This document shows, in pieces, positions 10,439-21,581 of a stretch of 64,000 nt of DNA. This stretch comes from Aaosphaeria pasadenensis (lineage: Eukaryota > Ascomycota > Dothideomycetes > Pleosporales), in NCBI GenBank assembly GCA_022813625.1, contig JAKLMB010000009.1, forward strand, positions 496,001 to 560,000, in the 5' to 3' direction. The translations under genes were made by a program, and so were the position numbers. Position 1 is the stretch's first letter, and each line of letters opens with the position of its first letter. The notes under the pieces were generated by a model. The model was not told where the DNA came from. It searched no databases and worked only from the letters and a program-made list of their open reading frames with translations.

Positions 10439-11254
10439 ATGTTTCCCCGATCTTCCATCTTCTGTCTCTGCTGCCGCCTCCCATCAAAACTACGCCGGCG
10501 TGCTCGTCGGTCACGACTGTTCACCATGCTGGCCCTTCTGGTCATATTAATAGCCTTCATTACACCCTTCTACATAATCTACAAGCCACCGACACTCTTA
10601 ATCCGGTACTTTGCATTCCGCTGGCCGGACGTCCTCTGGCACGTGTATCCCACGACCGAGAAGGTCATCGCACTCACAATTGACGACGCCCCGAGCGAGT
10701 ACACCCGCTCGATCCTCGAGATCCTAAAAGACAACAACGCAACCGCGACCTTCTTCGTAATCGGCGGCCAAGTGCATGGAGCCCCGCAGCAGGAGATTCT
10801 GAAAGAGCTAGTCGCCAACGGCAACGAATTGGGCAACCACGCTATGCACGACGAGCCGTCGCGCTCCCTCCCGGACTCCGAACTCATCTCGCAGATCGAG
10901 ACGGTCGAGGGCTTCATCGACGGCGCGTACGACGCCGCTGGCGCCCCCTCCCATCCCGCCCGGTATTTCCGACCCGGGTCTGGGTTCTTTTCGGAGAGGA
11001 TGAGGGCGAGGGTGGATATGTTGGGGTACCGGATTGTGCTGGGGAGCGTGTACCCTCATGACCCGCAGATTCCGTACCCGAGCGTCAATGCGAGGCATGT
11101 GCTGAGTATGGTGAGGCCTGGGGCCATTGTGATATGCCATGACAGGAGGAGCTGGACGATTCCGATGTTGAGGAAGGTTATCCCTGAGCTTAAGAGGAGG
11201 GGGTACAGGATCACGACAGTTTCGGGGCTGTTGAGTCAGACGGCGGTGAATTGA
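10439..11254 (+). CDS. Membrane-anchored polysaccharide deacetylase (NodB-type)
   Basis: 271 aa, no intron. Residues about 5-25 are rich in Cys/Arg, followed by a hydrophobic helix (MLALLVILIAFITPFYIIY), giving a signal-anchor topology with the catalytic domain outside or in the lumen. The carbohydrate esterase 4 (NodB) domain starts near residue 75: VIALTIDDAPS carries the Asp-Asp pair, GNHAMHDEPS holds the two zinc histidines, RYFRPGSGFF matches the Arg-Pro-Gly loop, and GAIVICHD near the end gives the last catalytic His. Family members remove acetyl groups from chitin or related N-acetylglucosamine polymers in the wall. TIDDAPS instead of TFDDGPS and HDE after the second His differ from classical chitin deacetylases, so the substrate is uncertain. 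Confidence 0.85.
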   Translation: MFPRSSIFCLCCRLPSKLRRRARRSRLFTMLALLVILIAFITPFYIIYKPPTLLIRYFAFRWPDVLWHVYPTTEKVIALTIDDAPSEYTRSILEILKDNNATATFFVIGGQVHGAPQQEILKELVANGNELGNHAMHDEPSRSLPDSELISQIETVEGFIDGAYDAAGAPSHPARYFRPGSGFFSERMRARVDMLGYRIVLGSVYPHDPQIPYPSVNARHVLSMVRPGAIVICHDRRSWTIPMLRKVIPELKRRGYRITTVSGLLSQTAVN

Positions 11255-11862
11255 ATGAGCGATGAGGGTCCTGAGAGTCATTGCACCCGACTGAGAGATG
11301 AATGTTCCGGAGAGCTCGAGGATGTCGAAATGGGAAGCATCCGCGTCGAAGTACCAAAGGTGGCTTGACGCCCTGCAAGGCTTTTCCTTGGACTCTATGT
11401 CGAACGAGTACCCAGTATGGAAGAGGTCCGTATGCAGATGCACCAAGTCTGGTGCTGCCTCTACGACAGGCTAACTCGCACGATCACGCCAATATGTTTG
11501 GCGCAAAGAAGAAGCAAAATCTATACGCTTCAAACGCATGGTGCAAGCACCGAAGGCACCAAGTTGATTTGCAATTCAAGGACGCTACAACATCACGAAA
11601 GTGGCACTGAATGACCATAGAACAATACCTTCATTTCATGATTGCGTATATATAGGGGTGATTCGGCATATGCAGAGATCCCGAGATAATGATATACGTC
11701 CTGAACATATTCGAAAACCCATCGAGGCCATAAATGGACTTCATTCCATTCCTCCGTCCTATTCACAGACCTTTATATGTAGTAATATATACCCGGATCG
11801 AACCAGTCACAATGCCCTCTCGTCCGTCCTGAATCCGGCACCAGCAATCCTCCCTTCCCCAC
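11255..11862. other. Intergenic between convergent genes
   Basis: About 600 bases between the convergent deacetylase and YciI-like genes. It holds short ORFs only and presumably both 3' UTRs. Nothing else was recognised. Confidence 0.45.
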
Positions 11863-12491
11863 CTACAAAGCCTTCCTCAAAGCGCTCTTGAACGGGATGA
11901 TCTGCACCTTCTCCAAGTCCCACACGCCGCCCGCAACGTAGGGGTCCTTCTTCAGCCTCTCGATCACTTCCTCCCGGCTGCTTGCCCCGATCAACATGGC
12001 GCTGCCCTTCATCTTGGGAGTCTCGCCCTCTTTGATGGGCTCCTCGAGCATGGCGCCTGAAAACGAGAGAATACAATTAGCTGTTGATTATCTGGATTGA
12101 CTTCGGGGGTTCTGTTTCCAAATGCAAGCAACGGACAGAGGAAATTTGACAATGATCCAAAAAGGACATTAATCAATGAACAACAGCACAATAACACAAA
12201 CGTACCTCCCCAAAGCCAAAAGCTATCCGGATCGGCCTTCAACCCGCCGAGGTGCTCATTCCGAACCTTCAATCGCTTCTCCAGCGCGCCTTCGAAGTCC
12301 GGCGCGATGACTAACCACTCCTGCAATGTGTTGCTGGTTCCAGATGCCATTGTTCGTTGTGCTGTGCTGCTGGAAGGTAATGAGATGGTGAATGGAGACT
12401 TGGTTGTTGCGGCGAAAGGGAGGATGCTTCGACGGAGAGAGGTGAGCGGTCGTAGTAACGAGGTGGTGGCTCGAGGTATGAAGGGGCGCAT
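11863..12491 (-). CDS. Mitochondrial YciI-like (YCII domain) protein
   Basis: Modelled as complement(join(11863..12056, 12206..12491)), 159 aa. The intron has donor GTACGT and ends TTTTCAG; splicing joins WLWGG to AMLEEP, which is the expected YCII fold sequence. The first ~45 residues are Arg/Ser/Leu-rich without acidic residues, a likely mitochondrial presequence. A second Met at about residue 48 (MASGTSNT) could give a cytosolic form. The domain shows the EWLVIAPDFEGALEKRL start, an HLGGLK segment and the late DPYVAGGVW motif (DPY-hGG) typical of YciI proteins. These are small dimeric proteins related to muconolactone isomerase with poorly known reactions. No neighbouring gene suggests a pathway. 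Confidence 0.85.
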
Positions 12492-12662
12492 AGATATATG
12501 TGTGTGTATGCCTGGAGAGAGAGTGTGTGTGAGTGTTTGTGTGGTGTGGGAGGTATAGTAGGACGGAGGATGTGGGGCTAACCGGTGGGAGGAGTGAACA
12601 GGATCAATGGGTGAGAGCTGGGTTCAATTGTTAGAATTGTGGCTAGTAGAGGTCTGGAAGAA

Positions 12663-12920
12663 TTACTTTATAGTCTGTTCGATCGGATTTTGTGATTGCG
12701 TATGTGGTGCTGCTGGTGGAGGGGCGTTTGTACTCTGAAAGGCGTGTAGGGCGTCGTTGTTCTTGGATGTCATATATGGGACGCCGAGGTCGCTTTCCAT
12801 ATCGTAATGGCGCGCGGATCTTCCCCGCGGTGGAGGGGCAGATGCGCGTTCCTGAATCTGCCAAGCCTTAAATTCCTCCGGGTCCAACAAGGAGTCGGCT
12901 GGTGATACACATGCTCCAGA
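12663..12920 (-). CDS. Possible 3' exon of a small unrecognised gene
   Basis: An open frame downstream of an acceptor-like CACCAG (minus strand, near 12902) encodes about 80 residues beginning DSLLDPEEFKAWQ and ending QNPIEQTIK. It has no ATG of its own apart from internal ones, and a stop lies just upstream, so an earlier exon between about 12920 and 13179 would be needed. I could not find a convincing one: MSDNLVHTEE, encoded near 13080 on the minus strand, is one candidate that does not join cleanly. The composition looks protein-like, but the family is not recognised. It could be a broken gene or chance. Confidence 0.25.
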   Translation of the reverse strand, partial: SGACVSPADSLLDPEEFKAWQIQERASAPPPRGRSARHYDMESDLGVPYMTSKNNDALHAFQSTNAPPPAAPHTQSQNPIEQTIK

Positions 12921-13179
12921 TCAATTGCAAAGTCTCGTAGTCTCTCGTGGTCAAATGATGCATTCAAGCATAATAGCCCGCTGTATATATTAAGGCCAAA
13001 TATGTAATACGTTGATAATGCTAACGTTCCCCCATCCAAGCTCATGGTCTCATTCCTCCGTGTGAACCAAATTATCAGACATCCAGCCCAAACGCCGTTC
13101 CCATACATGATGAAGACAATAGCATCCTCTTATGAAATATTCCCAACAATGTCAAAGACATTCTTATCATCTCTCTTGT

Positions 13180-16074
13180 CTAACCGCTGCACATGATGCA
13201 AGCCTCCTTGTTTTCTATCGAGCAGGCCAAAACAGCATCGGCGTAGATGTCCCCGTCTCGTGCAGCCGAGTCATCCTCAGCATCCTCATCCTGCTTGACA
13301 GCCGGCTTAGTAAGAACTTCGTCATCTACAGGCTTGTCGGCAGGGTCAGCGCTGATGAGCTTTGGGCTGTCACCCTCCTCGACGTCTGCCTTGAACGGCT
13401 TCTGTGCGAAAGCATCTTTCACAGCAGCGGCGGGAGGAGGAGTTGCAGTAGGAGTGGGCACACCGTTGTCAGAAGTACCGTTAGGGGTCTTCGACGCGAA
13501 CATGGGCGCAGGGACGGCTGAGGCAGAAGGAGAGGGAGAGCTAGTCCCACCCAACTGCCTTCGCTTAGATCCCAAAGCACGAGCAACATTTGTGTCTGCG
13601 ACCTTAAGAGCTTCTTGGTCGACTGTGAACTGAATGGGAGCGGAGGCAGCCATGGTGCGTAGGTAGTAGAGACCAGTCTTGAGACCGAGCTTCCAGCCAG
13701 CGAAATGCATGGATGTAATCTTACCCATGGTAGGCTCCTTCATGTGGATGTTCAGAGATTGGGATTGATCGATGAAGGCGCCACGGTCAGCAGCCATCTG
13801 AACAATAGTACGCTGAGAGATCTCCCACACGGTCTTGTAAAGAGCCTTAATATCGTCAGGAATGTTGGGGATTCTCTGAATTGAGCCACCATCCGCAATG
13901 ATTCGGTTCTTCATGTTGTCAGACCACAAGCCCATATCCACGAGATCCTTGAGAAGCCAGGGGTTGACGACCTGGAATTCACCAGCCAGTACACGGCGAG
14001 AGTAGATGTTGGAGGTGTATGGCTCGAAGCATTCATTGTAGCCCAAAATTTGAGAGGTTGAGGCAGTAGGCATAGGAGCAACAAGCAGGGAGTTGCGAAC
14101 ACCGTGTTGGGCAATCTTGGCCTTTAGAGAATCCCAGTCCCACAGGTCGGAGGGTGTGACATTCCACATGTCGTACTGAAGTATTCCCTGAGAGACAGGA
14201 CACCCTTCGTAAGTCTCATATGGACCGAGCTCTTTGGCAATTTCGCATGATGATTCGAGGGCAGCATGATAGATGGTCTCAAAGATCTGGATGTTCAGCT
14301 TCTTGGCCTCAGGCGAATCGAATGGCATGCGGAGGGCAAGGAAAGCATCGGCAAGACCTTGGACACCAAGACCGACTGGCCTGTGCCTGAAGTTGCTTCG
14401 ACGTGCTTCCTCGACAGGGTAATGGTTGACTTCAATGATCTTGTTCAAGTTCTTGGTAACAATCTTGGTGACTTCGTGGAGCTTCTTGAAGTCGTACTCG
14501 CCACGCTGATGGTCAACGTAGGCAGGTAGTGCAAGAGAGGCAAGGTTGCACACGGCGACCTCGTCAGGGGCAGTGTACTCGATGATCTCAGTGCAGAGAT
14601 TCGAGCTCTTGATAGTGCCCAAGTTCTTCTGGTTGCTCTTGCGGTTGCAAGCATCCTTGTAGAGCATGTAGGGGTTACCAGTTTCAGTCTGGGCCTCGAG
14701 AATGGCATACCAGAGTTTCTGGGCCCTGACCGTCTCGCGACCGCGACCCTCGGCTTCGTATCTATTGTTGTTAGATACCAAAGCTTTTCGTATTGATGTA
14801 GAAATAACTTACCGGTGGTACAACTCCTCAAACTCATCGCCATACACCTCAGCCAAACCGGGAGCTTCGTTGGGACAGAAGAGTGTCCATTCTCCATTCT
14901 CCTGGACACGTTTCATGAAGAGATCAGGAATCCAAAGAGCGTAGAAAAGATCACGTGCTCGGACCTCTTCCTTTCCGTGGTTCTTACGAAGATCAAGGAA
15001 GCCAAAGACATCGGCATGCCAGGGCTCCAGGTAGATAGCGAAGGCACCAGGGCGTTTGTTTCCACCCTGGTCAACGTAGCGGGCCGTGTTGTTGTAGACC
15101 CGGAGCATGGGAATGAGGCCGTTCGATGTGCCGTTGGTACCACCAATGTATGAGCCAGTAGCACGAATGCGATGAACATTCAAGCCAATACCGCCAGCGG
15201 TCTTGGAGATCATGGCACATGTTTTAAGGGTGTCATAGATACCCTCAATGCTGTCATCCTTGATATCGATAAGGAAGCAAGACGACATCTGAGGCGATGG
15301 CGTACCGGCGTTGAAAAGTGTGGGAGATGCATGTGTGAAGTATTTGCTTGACATGTAGTTGTATGTCTCAATTGCCTTCTCGATATCCTCGCCGTGAATG
15401 CCGACAGACACACGCATGAGCATGTGTTGCGGACGCTCGGCAACCTTGCCGTCGATGCGTAGAAGGTATGAGCGTTCGAGAGTCTTGAAGCCAAAGAACT
15501 GGTAGTTGAAATCGCGGTCATACACGATTGCAGAGTTCAGGTCTTCGGCATTCTTTTGGACAATCTCATACACTGATTTTGAGATCATAGGCTGATGCTT
15601 GCCATTCTTGGGGTTTATGTAGTTGTATAGGTCAGCTACAACAGCAGACCATTGCTTCTTCGTCTGCTTGTGGAGATTGGACACAGCGATACGTGCAGCA
15701 AGGATGGCGTAGTCCGGGTGGGTGACGGTCATGTACGCAGCGGTCTCCGCAGCCTGAAGGGCGTTAGCATATGAAGCCGTGATGGGTTATGGGTTATGGT
15801 GGGGCATACCAAGTTGTCCAACTCGATCGTGGTGACGCCATGGTAGACACCTGAAATGACTTTCATGGTAATAGCAGCGGGATCAACATGCTCCGGGTCA
15901 AGGCCGTAACACAGCCTTGATACTCGTGCTGTGATCTTGTCGAACTGCACGCGCTCTTTGCGTCCATCTATGCAATATGCGTCAGTACCGACGACGAACC
16001 GTTCCAGAAGACCAGGATAGGGATTAACTGAGAATCTCAAGTTTTTCTTACTTACCACGCTTGAAGACAAACAT
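13180..16074 (-). CDS. RNR1: Ribonucleoside-diphosphate reductase large subunit (class Ia)
   Basis: Catalytic R1 subunit that reduces ribonucleoside diphosphates to deoxyribonucleotides for DNA synthesis. Modelled as complement(join(13180..14761, 14813..15753, 15810..15967, 16056..16074)), 899 aa. The 19-nt first exon (MFVFKR) joins DGRKERVQFDKITARVSR, the start of the ATP cone. The introns are 88, 56 and 51 nt with consensus ends. The barrel is complete: SNLCTEI holds the thiyl-radical cysteine with its Asn and Glu partners, and NECFEP and MPTAST are present. A C-terminal linker rich in Ala/Pro/Ser precedes the ACIMCSG tail that carries the shuttle cysteines. ATP cone, active site and tail are all intact. 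The gene is head-to-head with bL17m, and MluI-box-like hexamers lie upstream, consistent with S-phase control. Confidence 0.96.
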
Positions 16075-16615
16075 CTCGAGCTAAATGAGCAAAGATGCTA
16101 TGTGTACAGGAAGAAAAGGGTATCTCGTGTGAGTGTTTTGAGGTGGGTTGCGGAGGGAACACGCTCTGGAGGTGGGCAGAAACTTAAATGGGAAAACGCG
16201 TCGACGCGACAACGGGTGCACGTTCTCCTGCACTGACACTAATTACCAACTTAAGCTCTATTACTGACTAATTGGGCTGGCACTCTGAACGCGAGAAGTG
16301 GCGACATCGGAGTCTGTTGATTGCAGAAGGGAAGGGCCTATAGAAATATGTAGCGTTGGATTTTGCTCAAAATCATGAACATAATTCTTGTAAAAGTTGA
16401 AGGTATAGCACGCGTTTGGTGATGCAGGTAATCACGTGATTGATATGCATGCAGCTGCACGTCAAAGTGGCGGAACATTAGTTACGCCGAGCTTCCGATA
16501 GCTTTTCTCCAGTGTGGTATGCATCACCATATACCTCCGCATCTTGTGTTATCGTCCCCGCTCGAGCTTTTTACAATCGGCGGCTGCACCCGAGTGTTGC
16601 CCAATTGATTCCATC
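16075..16615. promoter_or_regulatory. Shared divergent promoter of RNR1 and bL17m
   Basis: 541 bases separate the two start codons. The segment holds ACGCGT at 16196-16201 with ACGCGA at 16204-16209, and another ACGCGT at 16410-16415. In yeasts, MBF binds such MluI boxes to switch on RNR genes at G1/S; applying that here is inference. No ORF of note was seen. Confidence 0.6.
16196..16209. promoter_or_regulatory. Paired MluI cell-cycle boxes upstream of RNR1
   Basis: ACGCGT and ACGCGA sit three bases apart, about 122 bases before the RNR1 ATG on the minus strand. A third copy (ACGCGT) lies at 16410-16415. Clustering of this otherwise rare hexamer in this promoter is what makes the call plausible. 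Confidence 0.5.
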
Positions 16616-17272
16616 ATGGCCGGAGGACACATGAAGTATCGCCACCTGAGTCGCTCATCGTCTCATCGACAGGCACTCCTCCGAAATCTCGTCACTTCCC
16701 TCTTGAAACACGAAACGATTTCAACGACATGGCACAAGGCAAAGGAGGCGCAGCGATTGGCGGAGAAGGTCATCACATTAGCGAAAAAGAACACAGAAGC
16801 ATCAAGACGGCGGGCACATCAGATCCTTTACGTAGGGTACATGATTGAGTTATAGCGACGATCCGCTAATTGTCTGCAGACACCTGATATAATGGTCCCA
16901 AAACTTTTCCAAGTATATGGTCCTCGCTACGCAGACCGACCCGGTGGATACACGCGTGTGCTTCGCATCGAACCTATCAAAGAAGATCAAGCCGAATCCG
17001 CCATACTGGAGCTCGTTGATGGACCTAGAGATATGCGATTTGCAATGACCGCACAAACACTTGCACATAAGCCAGAAGAACAACCATTGAATGAAATGAC
17101 GGCAAAGAATGTGGAAAAGGTCACAAAATTCAGGAAGAACGGCATGGAAGATTTAAGAGAGATGGTAGAGCAATTAAGGATACACAATCAGAATAAGCCA
17201 GACATTAAGCTTCCTGACAAGAAGAAGGTGTATCCAGAGGACAGACAGAAGAGACTTATGCATTATCGTTAA
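16616..17272 (+). CDS. MRPL8: Mitochondrial large-subunit ribosomal protein bL17m
   Basis: Modelled as join(16616..16831, 16880..17272), 202 aa. The N-terminal domain is classic bL17: KYRHLSRSSSHRQALLRNL, then LLKHETISTTWHKAKEAQ, part of the 23S-type rRNA and exit-tunnel region. The 48-nt intron (GTAGGG...CTGCAG with a GCTAAT branch) lies in phase 0, and exon 2 resumes TPDIMVPKLFQVYGPRYADRPGGYTR, where the bacterial domain ends in GGYTR. The rest is a lysine-rich C-terminal extension common in fungal mitoribosomal proteins. The start at 16616 fits the family N-terminus; the frame is open upstream to 16514, but that part is leader. Confidence 0.93.
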
Positions 17273-19141
17273 GGGTTGCATGACTGTATATCAAGGATGT
17301 ATTATATGGATTTTGCATGTAGGCGGTATATACCATCAAGACTTTTTCATGCCTTCACGTAGTAAGGAATTTCCTTTTGATTGTCCACGCTACCCCAACA
17401 CACTCCTTTTTTTTTTAAAAAAAAAAATTGGAGTTTATAGTACAATTATAGGTCAGCGATATGGTTATGATTTTCCAGTTCCGATCCACGATTTACGGTA
17501 GTCACGCCACGCCATGGTCGAGGTAACCTCCTTGTAGCCTACTACAGAGTTGTTTGCATTCAAGGGAACAACTCCATGTATGCCAGAACCTATTCCAAGA
17601 GCGATACTAGGTTGATCATTGTTTATAATGTCGAATACACTGATACTACTAGAAGAGCCAGGGCTAATCTGTATATTCCTTTGGTTGTCATAGGCAGTAG
17701 AAATCAGTCCATACTGTTACTCGTAATGATGTACGACAATGCACCATTTGTACAATCCAGGCGAATGCTTTAGGCGACATTAGAACCCGCACTCCGTATT
17801 GACATTTGAATGCCGTTTTACGTGTAGAGCAGTTGGAAGAGCTTTGACACAGACTGTTAGAGCAAGGTCAGGGAAAGCACAGTTTAAATGGGATCTACGA
17901 ATGAGGCCCTGAGAATGCCCGAAGCTCCTTCATAGCTAGAAATCGATCCTTTTGTCAGGCTTGATCTCATATGATGCTAGAAACAAAAAATGATGGGAGC
18001 ATGCTGTGTACGTAACTGAGGCAGCTGTAATTTCCACCAGAACGGGAAGTGTAGAAACTTATAGCTACGACACTCCTGCCAATCTCCCAAAGGGAAGCTT
18101 TGAAGCTGATATTGCGATTGGATGCCCCATACGAAAGTGAGGGGGCACCGTTGTTGGTCGTGGAGATATGGTCGGCCCTGGCATGACACTAATGCCCAAT
18201 TAGGCCAAGTTTGTTTCGATGACCAGATGCCCAACACCAAGCGCCCATTCGTACCATTGTCCTTTGCTTCACCTCTCCTGAATCTCTGCTCATCGAGAGC
18301 GAATTCTGAGCTCCTTCATCATCGCGGTGGTTCTATTCATTAGTAACTATGAATCAGAGCAAAGATTTTCGTTAAGAGCTATTTCAGGCCACTCGATGGA
18401 CGTCTAGCCGCTCCATGATCGTCAAGCTATGGCCTGTTCGAGGATCTGAAACGGCGCCCCGTACCTCCCGCGAGGGTGTTTCAAGCGCTCTCGGCCAATC
18501 ACTCCGCAACCGCCACTTTAGACCAGACGTGCTGCACTTTCACTCACCATGACCGTCAAGGTTCGTTGATATTGGCCTGCGTGGCAGTACGAGAGCTTCC
18601 CAGCGAGCAACCTGGTCCACTCACTCATTTCCCGCTTGCCAGCTCGTTACCGAGGGTGCTAGGCTCCATTTAGGGGTGAGCGCCCATGGTTTCGACGAAT
18701 GTAATCGTCCAGATGCAAAGCAGATGTGGTGCAATTTGGGCCACTCGATTTTGACTCAGTGAAGGACGCCAACGCGATGGGCCTCACGTTCCCTATTGTG
18801 AGGTTCGCGACAATAGCATGGGCGCACAGGTCTTGTGGGGCATCAATAGATCTTCTCGACATTCCCGCTCTCTTCTCCAACCTTCTGCTTCTTCCTATTG
18901 TCACTCATCTCCATTCTCTCTGTGTTTGCTATTGTCTATTGTGAAGATTGTTCTCTGCCCTTTGGCGTGGGAGCTTCTTCCAGTTGAATCTACAGTCCTT
19001 CATCTTCCATACTTCTAAATCCATTATCTTCATTCAACCTTTCTTGCGCTCTCTTCAGAACGACTGCCGGCCAGTGCACAACTTCAACTGCTTTCTTTGA
19101 CTACAACCTTCAACCACATCTTAACCAAATCCTCCTTCGAT
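17273..19141. other. Gene-poor stretch with an oligo-T/oligo-A palindrome
   Basis: About 1.9 kb with only small ORFs (up to 87 codons, minus strand 17977-18240) that match no family. It contains the T10/A11 palindrome at 17402-17434. The last 250 bases are pyrimidine-rich and look like the promoter and leader of the next gene. Confidence 0.45.
17402..17434. repeat. Short palindrome: ACTCC-T10-A11-TT-GGAGT
   Basis: Ten T (17407-17416) run directly into eleven A (17417-17427), flanked by ACTCC and, after TT, GGAGT. This forms a near-perfect inverted repeat just past the bL17m stop. It could act as a transcript-end signal, a hairpin or a nucleosome-free element. Confidence 0.6.
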
Positions 19142-20270
19142 ATGGCTATCCTTTCAGCAGAACAACTGGCAGGTCCAGGCTACATAATCCTCAATGTGAT
19201 GCGTGCTATGAACCTCATAGTCCTGGGATCGGTTGTTGCAAGCAGCGTTGTCATGCTTGTCAAGACGTTCATCGTATCCAAGGTATGTTATTTGACACTT
19301 TCAACCTATAGGAAACGCATTGACATCCCTAGTTCTTCTTCTTCGATGCTACGAGCCACGTTGTCACTGCTCTGGTAGGAAGTGAGTCAGCCAATAAAAC
19401 TTCTGATTGTATGGGTTCTAACGTTATCAGTGTTCCTCATGGTCTCCGAAAGCTCGCTCTTCCGAACCTACTTTGCACGGAACTGGCCACTTCTCAGTGC
19501 CGGTCATGGGTTCGTTTCTCTCGGATGTGCAATGTCGGTCCTAGGCCTCAACATGCTCGGAAATATGAACAAGGAAGCCACCAGCCAAGAGTCACTCGGT
19601 CTTCCATTTTGGCGATTGCTCGTCGCTTCTGGTATCCTCGCAATCGTTGTGGGATTCTTCAACGTGGTTGCTGTAAGTAGCCCATAACTATTCCCTAGGC
19701 ACAAATACTAATGAAGAACAGAGCTATGTCTTCCGTGATAGTTCACGACACATGACTGCTCGCCGCGTTCGGGCCAAAGGTGCCATTGCCTTGACCGAGA
19801 CACCCGAAGATGATATCGAGTCATGCCAGAAGGCCTTCAGCATCAACACACACCACACAGGATCCAGTCACTCCCGTGCTGGTACACCGCGTGTCGATAT
19901 GGGGTCTCCTCAGCTCGCATCGCCCATGAAGGAGTCACGCTTCTCCAACTTCAATTTCACAAGTCCCATCCGAACGCTTCGCAATGCACGTCAGTCAGTC
20001 CTACCATCGTACCACAGTGCTTCTCCACTCAAGGTCTTTGGTCACGGCCGTCGATCATCATCCACTTACTCGCGTTCAGTGTCCGGCGAGTCCAGGAAAC
20101 CTGGAAAGTACAACAGAGATAGTGAAGTCCCAGAGATGCCACTTAAGATATCTGCACCTCTGAACGTCAACCCTCAATTCGCACATCTCGTCAAGCCCAA
20201 TTTGGCACACCATCCCAGTGTTCGACGTGGCGAGAATACCGACGATGGACTCAAGGAGTTCAAGTTCTAA
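19142..20270 (+). CDS. Four-helix fungal membrane protein with long basic tail
   Basis: Modelled as join(19142..19282, 19333..19381, 19431..19672, 19722..20270), 326 aa; all four exons stay in frame and all introns have GT..AG ends. There are four hydrophobic segments: near residues 13-45, then FFFFDATSHVVTALVGMF, then HGFVSLGCAMSVLGLNML, then LLVASGILAIVVGFFNVVA. A cytosolic Ser/Arg/Pro-rich tail of about 180 residues follows, starting YVFRDSSRHMTARRVRAKGA. This matches a widespread fungal membrane family of unknown function (DUF7598, named from memory). Short hydrophilic loops between the helices suggest a scaffold or sensor rather than an enzyme. The 5' leader is long and pyrimidine-rich. 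Confidence 0.85.
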
Positions 20271-20821
20271 GTTCGTCACAACTTTTCTTAGATGATGGTC
20301 TTGAGTAACTGGTTGGTCATCGGTCTCTGCGTTCGGATTTTTCATTCTTATGATACCACTCTCTTTCTTATTGTGTAAATCTTGCATTTTTAACTTCTTA
20401 TTATATTCGCTACCAAATCCAGCTGTATAGCTCCAATTTTCCTGCCTGTGGAACATGGTACGCAGACATTAGGGTCAATGGCGTCTTAGGAAAACATGAG
20501 GATCGATTTCTCTGCTTGATGGGCATCACATCATGACACAACTAGCACGGCCGTGGGAAAGGCACAAATCTCCTAGCTTCTATACCTTACAAACGACAAA
20601 CAGTTCTTATATGATCAGATTGCAGATTCTTATTCAAAGTCGATTTGTGAACATGTCTCATACAAGTATATGTACAATCTCTAATGACCTTCTGATGCCA
20701 TGCTACGCGTTCTATAATCATACAGTTTTATCCTCCAAGAGAGGCACAAGACGGCATTCCCTAACCATCTGTTCATGCACAGTCCCTACAATCGCACCAC
20801 CGTCCGCGGCCTTCCTTCCAC
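20271..20821. other. Intergenic between convergent genes
   Basis: 550 bases holding two 3' ends. A 130-codon plus-strand ORF (20533-20925) overlaps the COA1 3' end antisense and has no family support. Confidence 0.45.
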
Positions 20822-21581
20822 TTATCCACTCAAAGGATCCTGGAACGGATCCACCGCATTGCCCTCGGGATCATATAGCTGCAAGACTCTTCCATCTTCC
20901 ATCGTCAGCGTATACTCCTGCGTAACGAAGTACCCAGCCCTGCCCCTCCTCCTACACCTCAGCGTGACCTGGCCCTGCCTCTTCGTGCCCTTCACCCAGA
21001 AGGTGATGTTGATCCTCCCATGCACCTGGTTGATCTCGCCCTTGATCCAGGGGTACTTTGACGCGAAGTAGATTTCGTCGCCCAGTTCGTCGCGGACCTC
21101 GGCGTTCGTGCGGAGGGCGTACAGGGTGGAGGATACGACGGACGACTCTTGCTTTTGGTAGTTGAAGAAGGCCAGGGCGGAGACGACTATGGTGAGGACG
21201 AATATGGGGAACGTGTTGCGGACTTGGGTGGGTATGAAGGGCGGGACTCTGGTTGACCAAAGGTTAGTACTCTGTTACATATATATGCTAATTTTCATGT
21301 CGAGCGGGTTGTAAAGTGGTATGTGCGGGAGAGAAGGCTTACGGCGGGAGGTCGCGATTTGGTTTGCGCTCAAGGAGCAGTTCGCCTTCTTTCGGAGGGG
21401 GAATTAACCTCTCCGGTGGCCATGATGTTATACTATGTGGTGTTTTCCATGGTACGATGGGTTCGGAGGACTGCTCGGAGGTGGTGGAGGCATAGCGGAA
21501 GGGTCCTACGCTTCGCAGGCAGCGGTATGGTTGTTGGACTCTTGTGCGCATCAGCGCTTGTGCGATCCTCGGTGGAGGCAT
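20822..21581 (-). CDS. COA1: Cytochrome c oxidase assembly factor COA1
   Basis: Modelled as complement(join(20822..21248, 21343..21581)), 221 aa. COA1 is an inner-membrane assembly factor for the COX1 module of complex IV. The N-terminus is rich in Arg/Ser/Ala (MPPPRIAQALMRTRVQQPYR), a mitochondrial presequence. After the 94-nt intron (GTAAGC...AACCAG) comes a single transmembrane helix, PIFVLTIVVSALAFFNYQKQ. The soluble domain has VVSSTLYALRTNAEVRDELG and WIKGEINQVHGRINITFWVKG, both diagnostic for COA1, and ends near the C-terminus with the QEYTLTMEDGRVLQL strands. The length is usual for ascomycete members. Confidence 0.9.
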
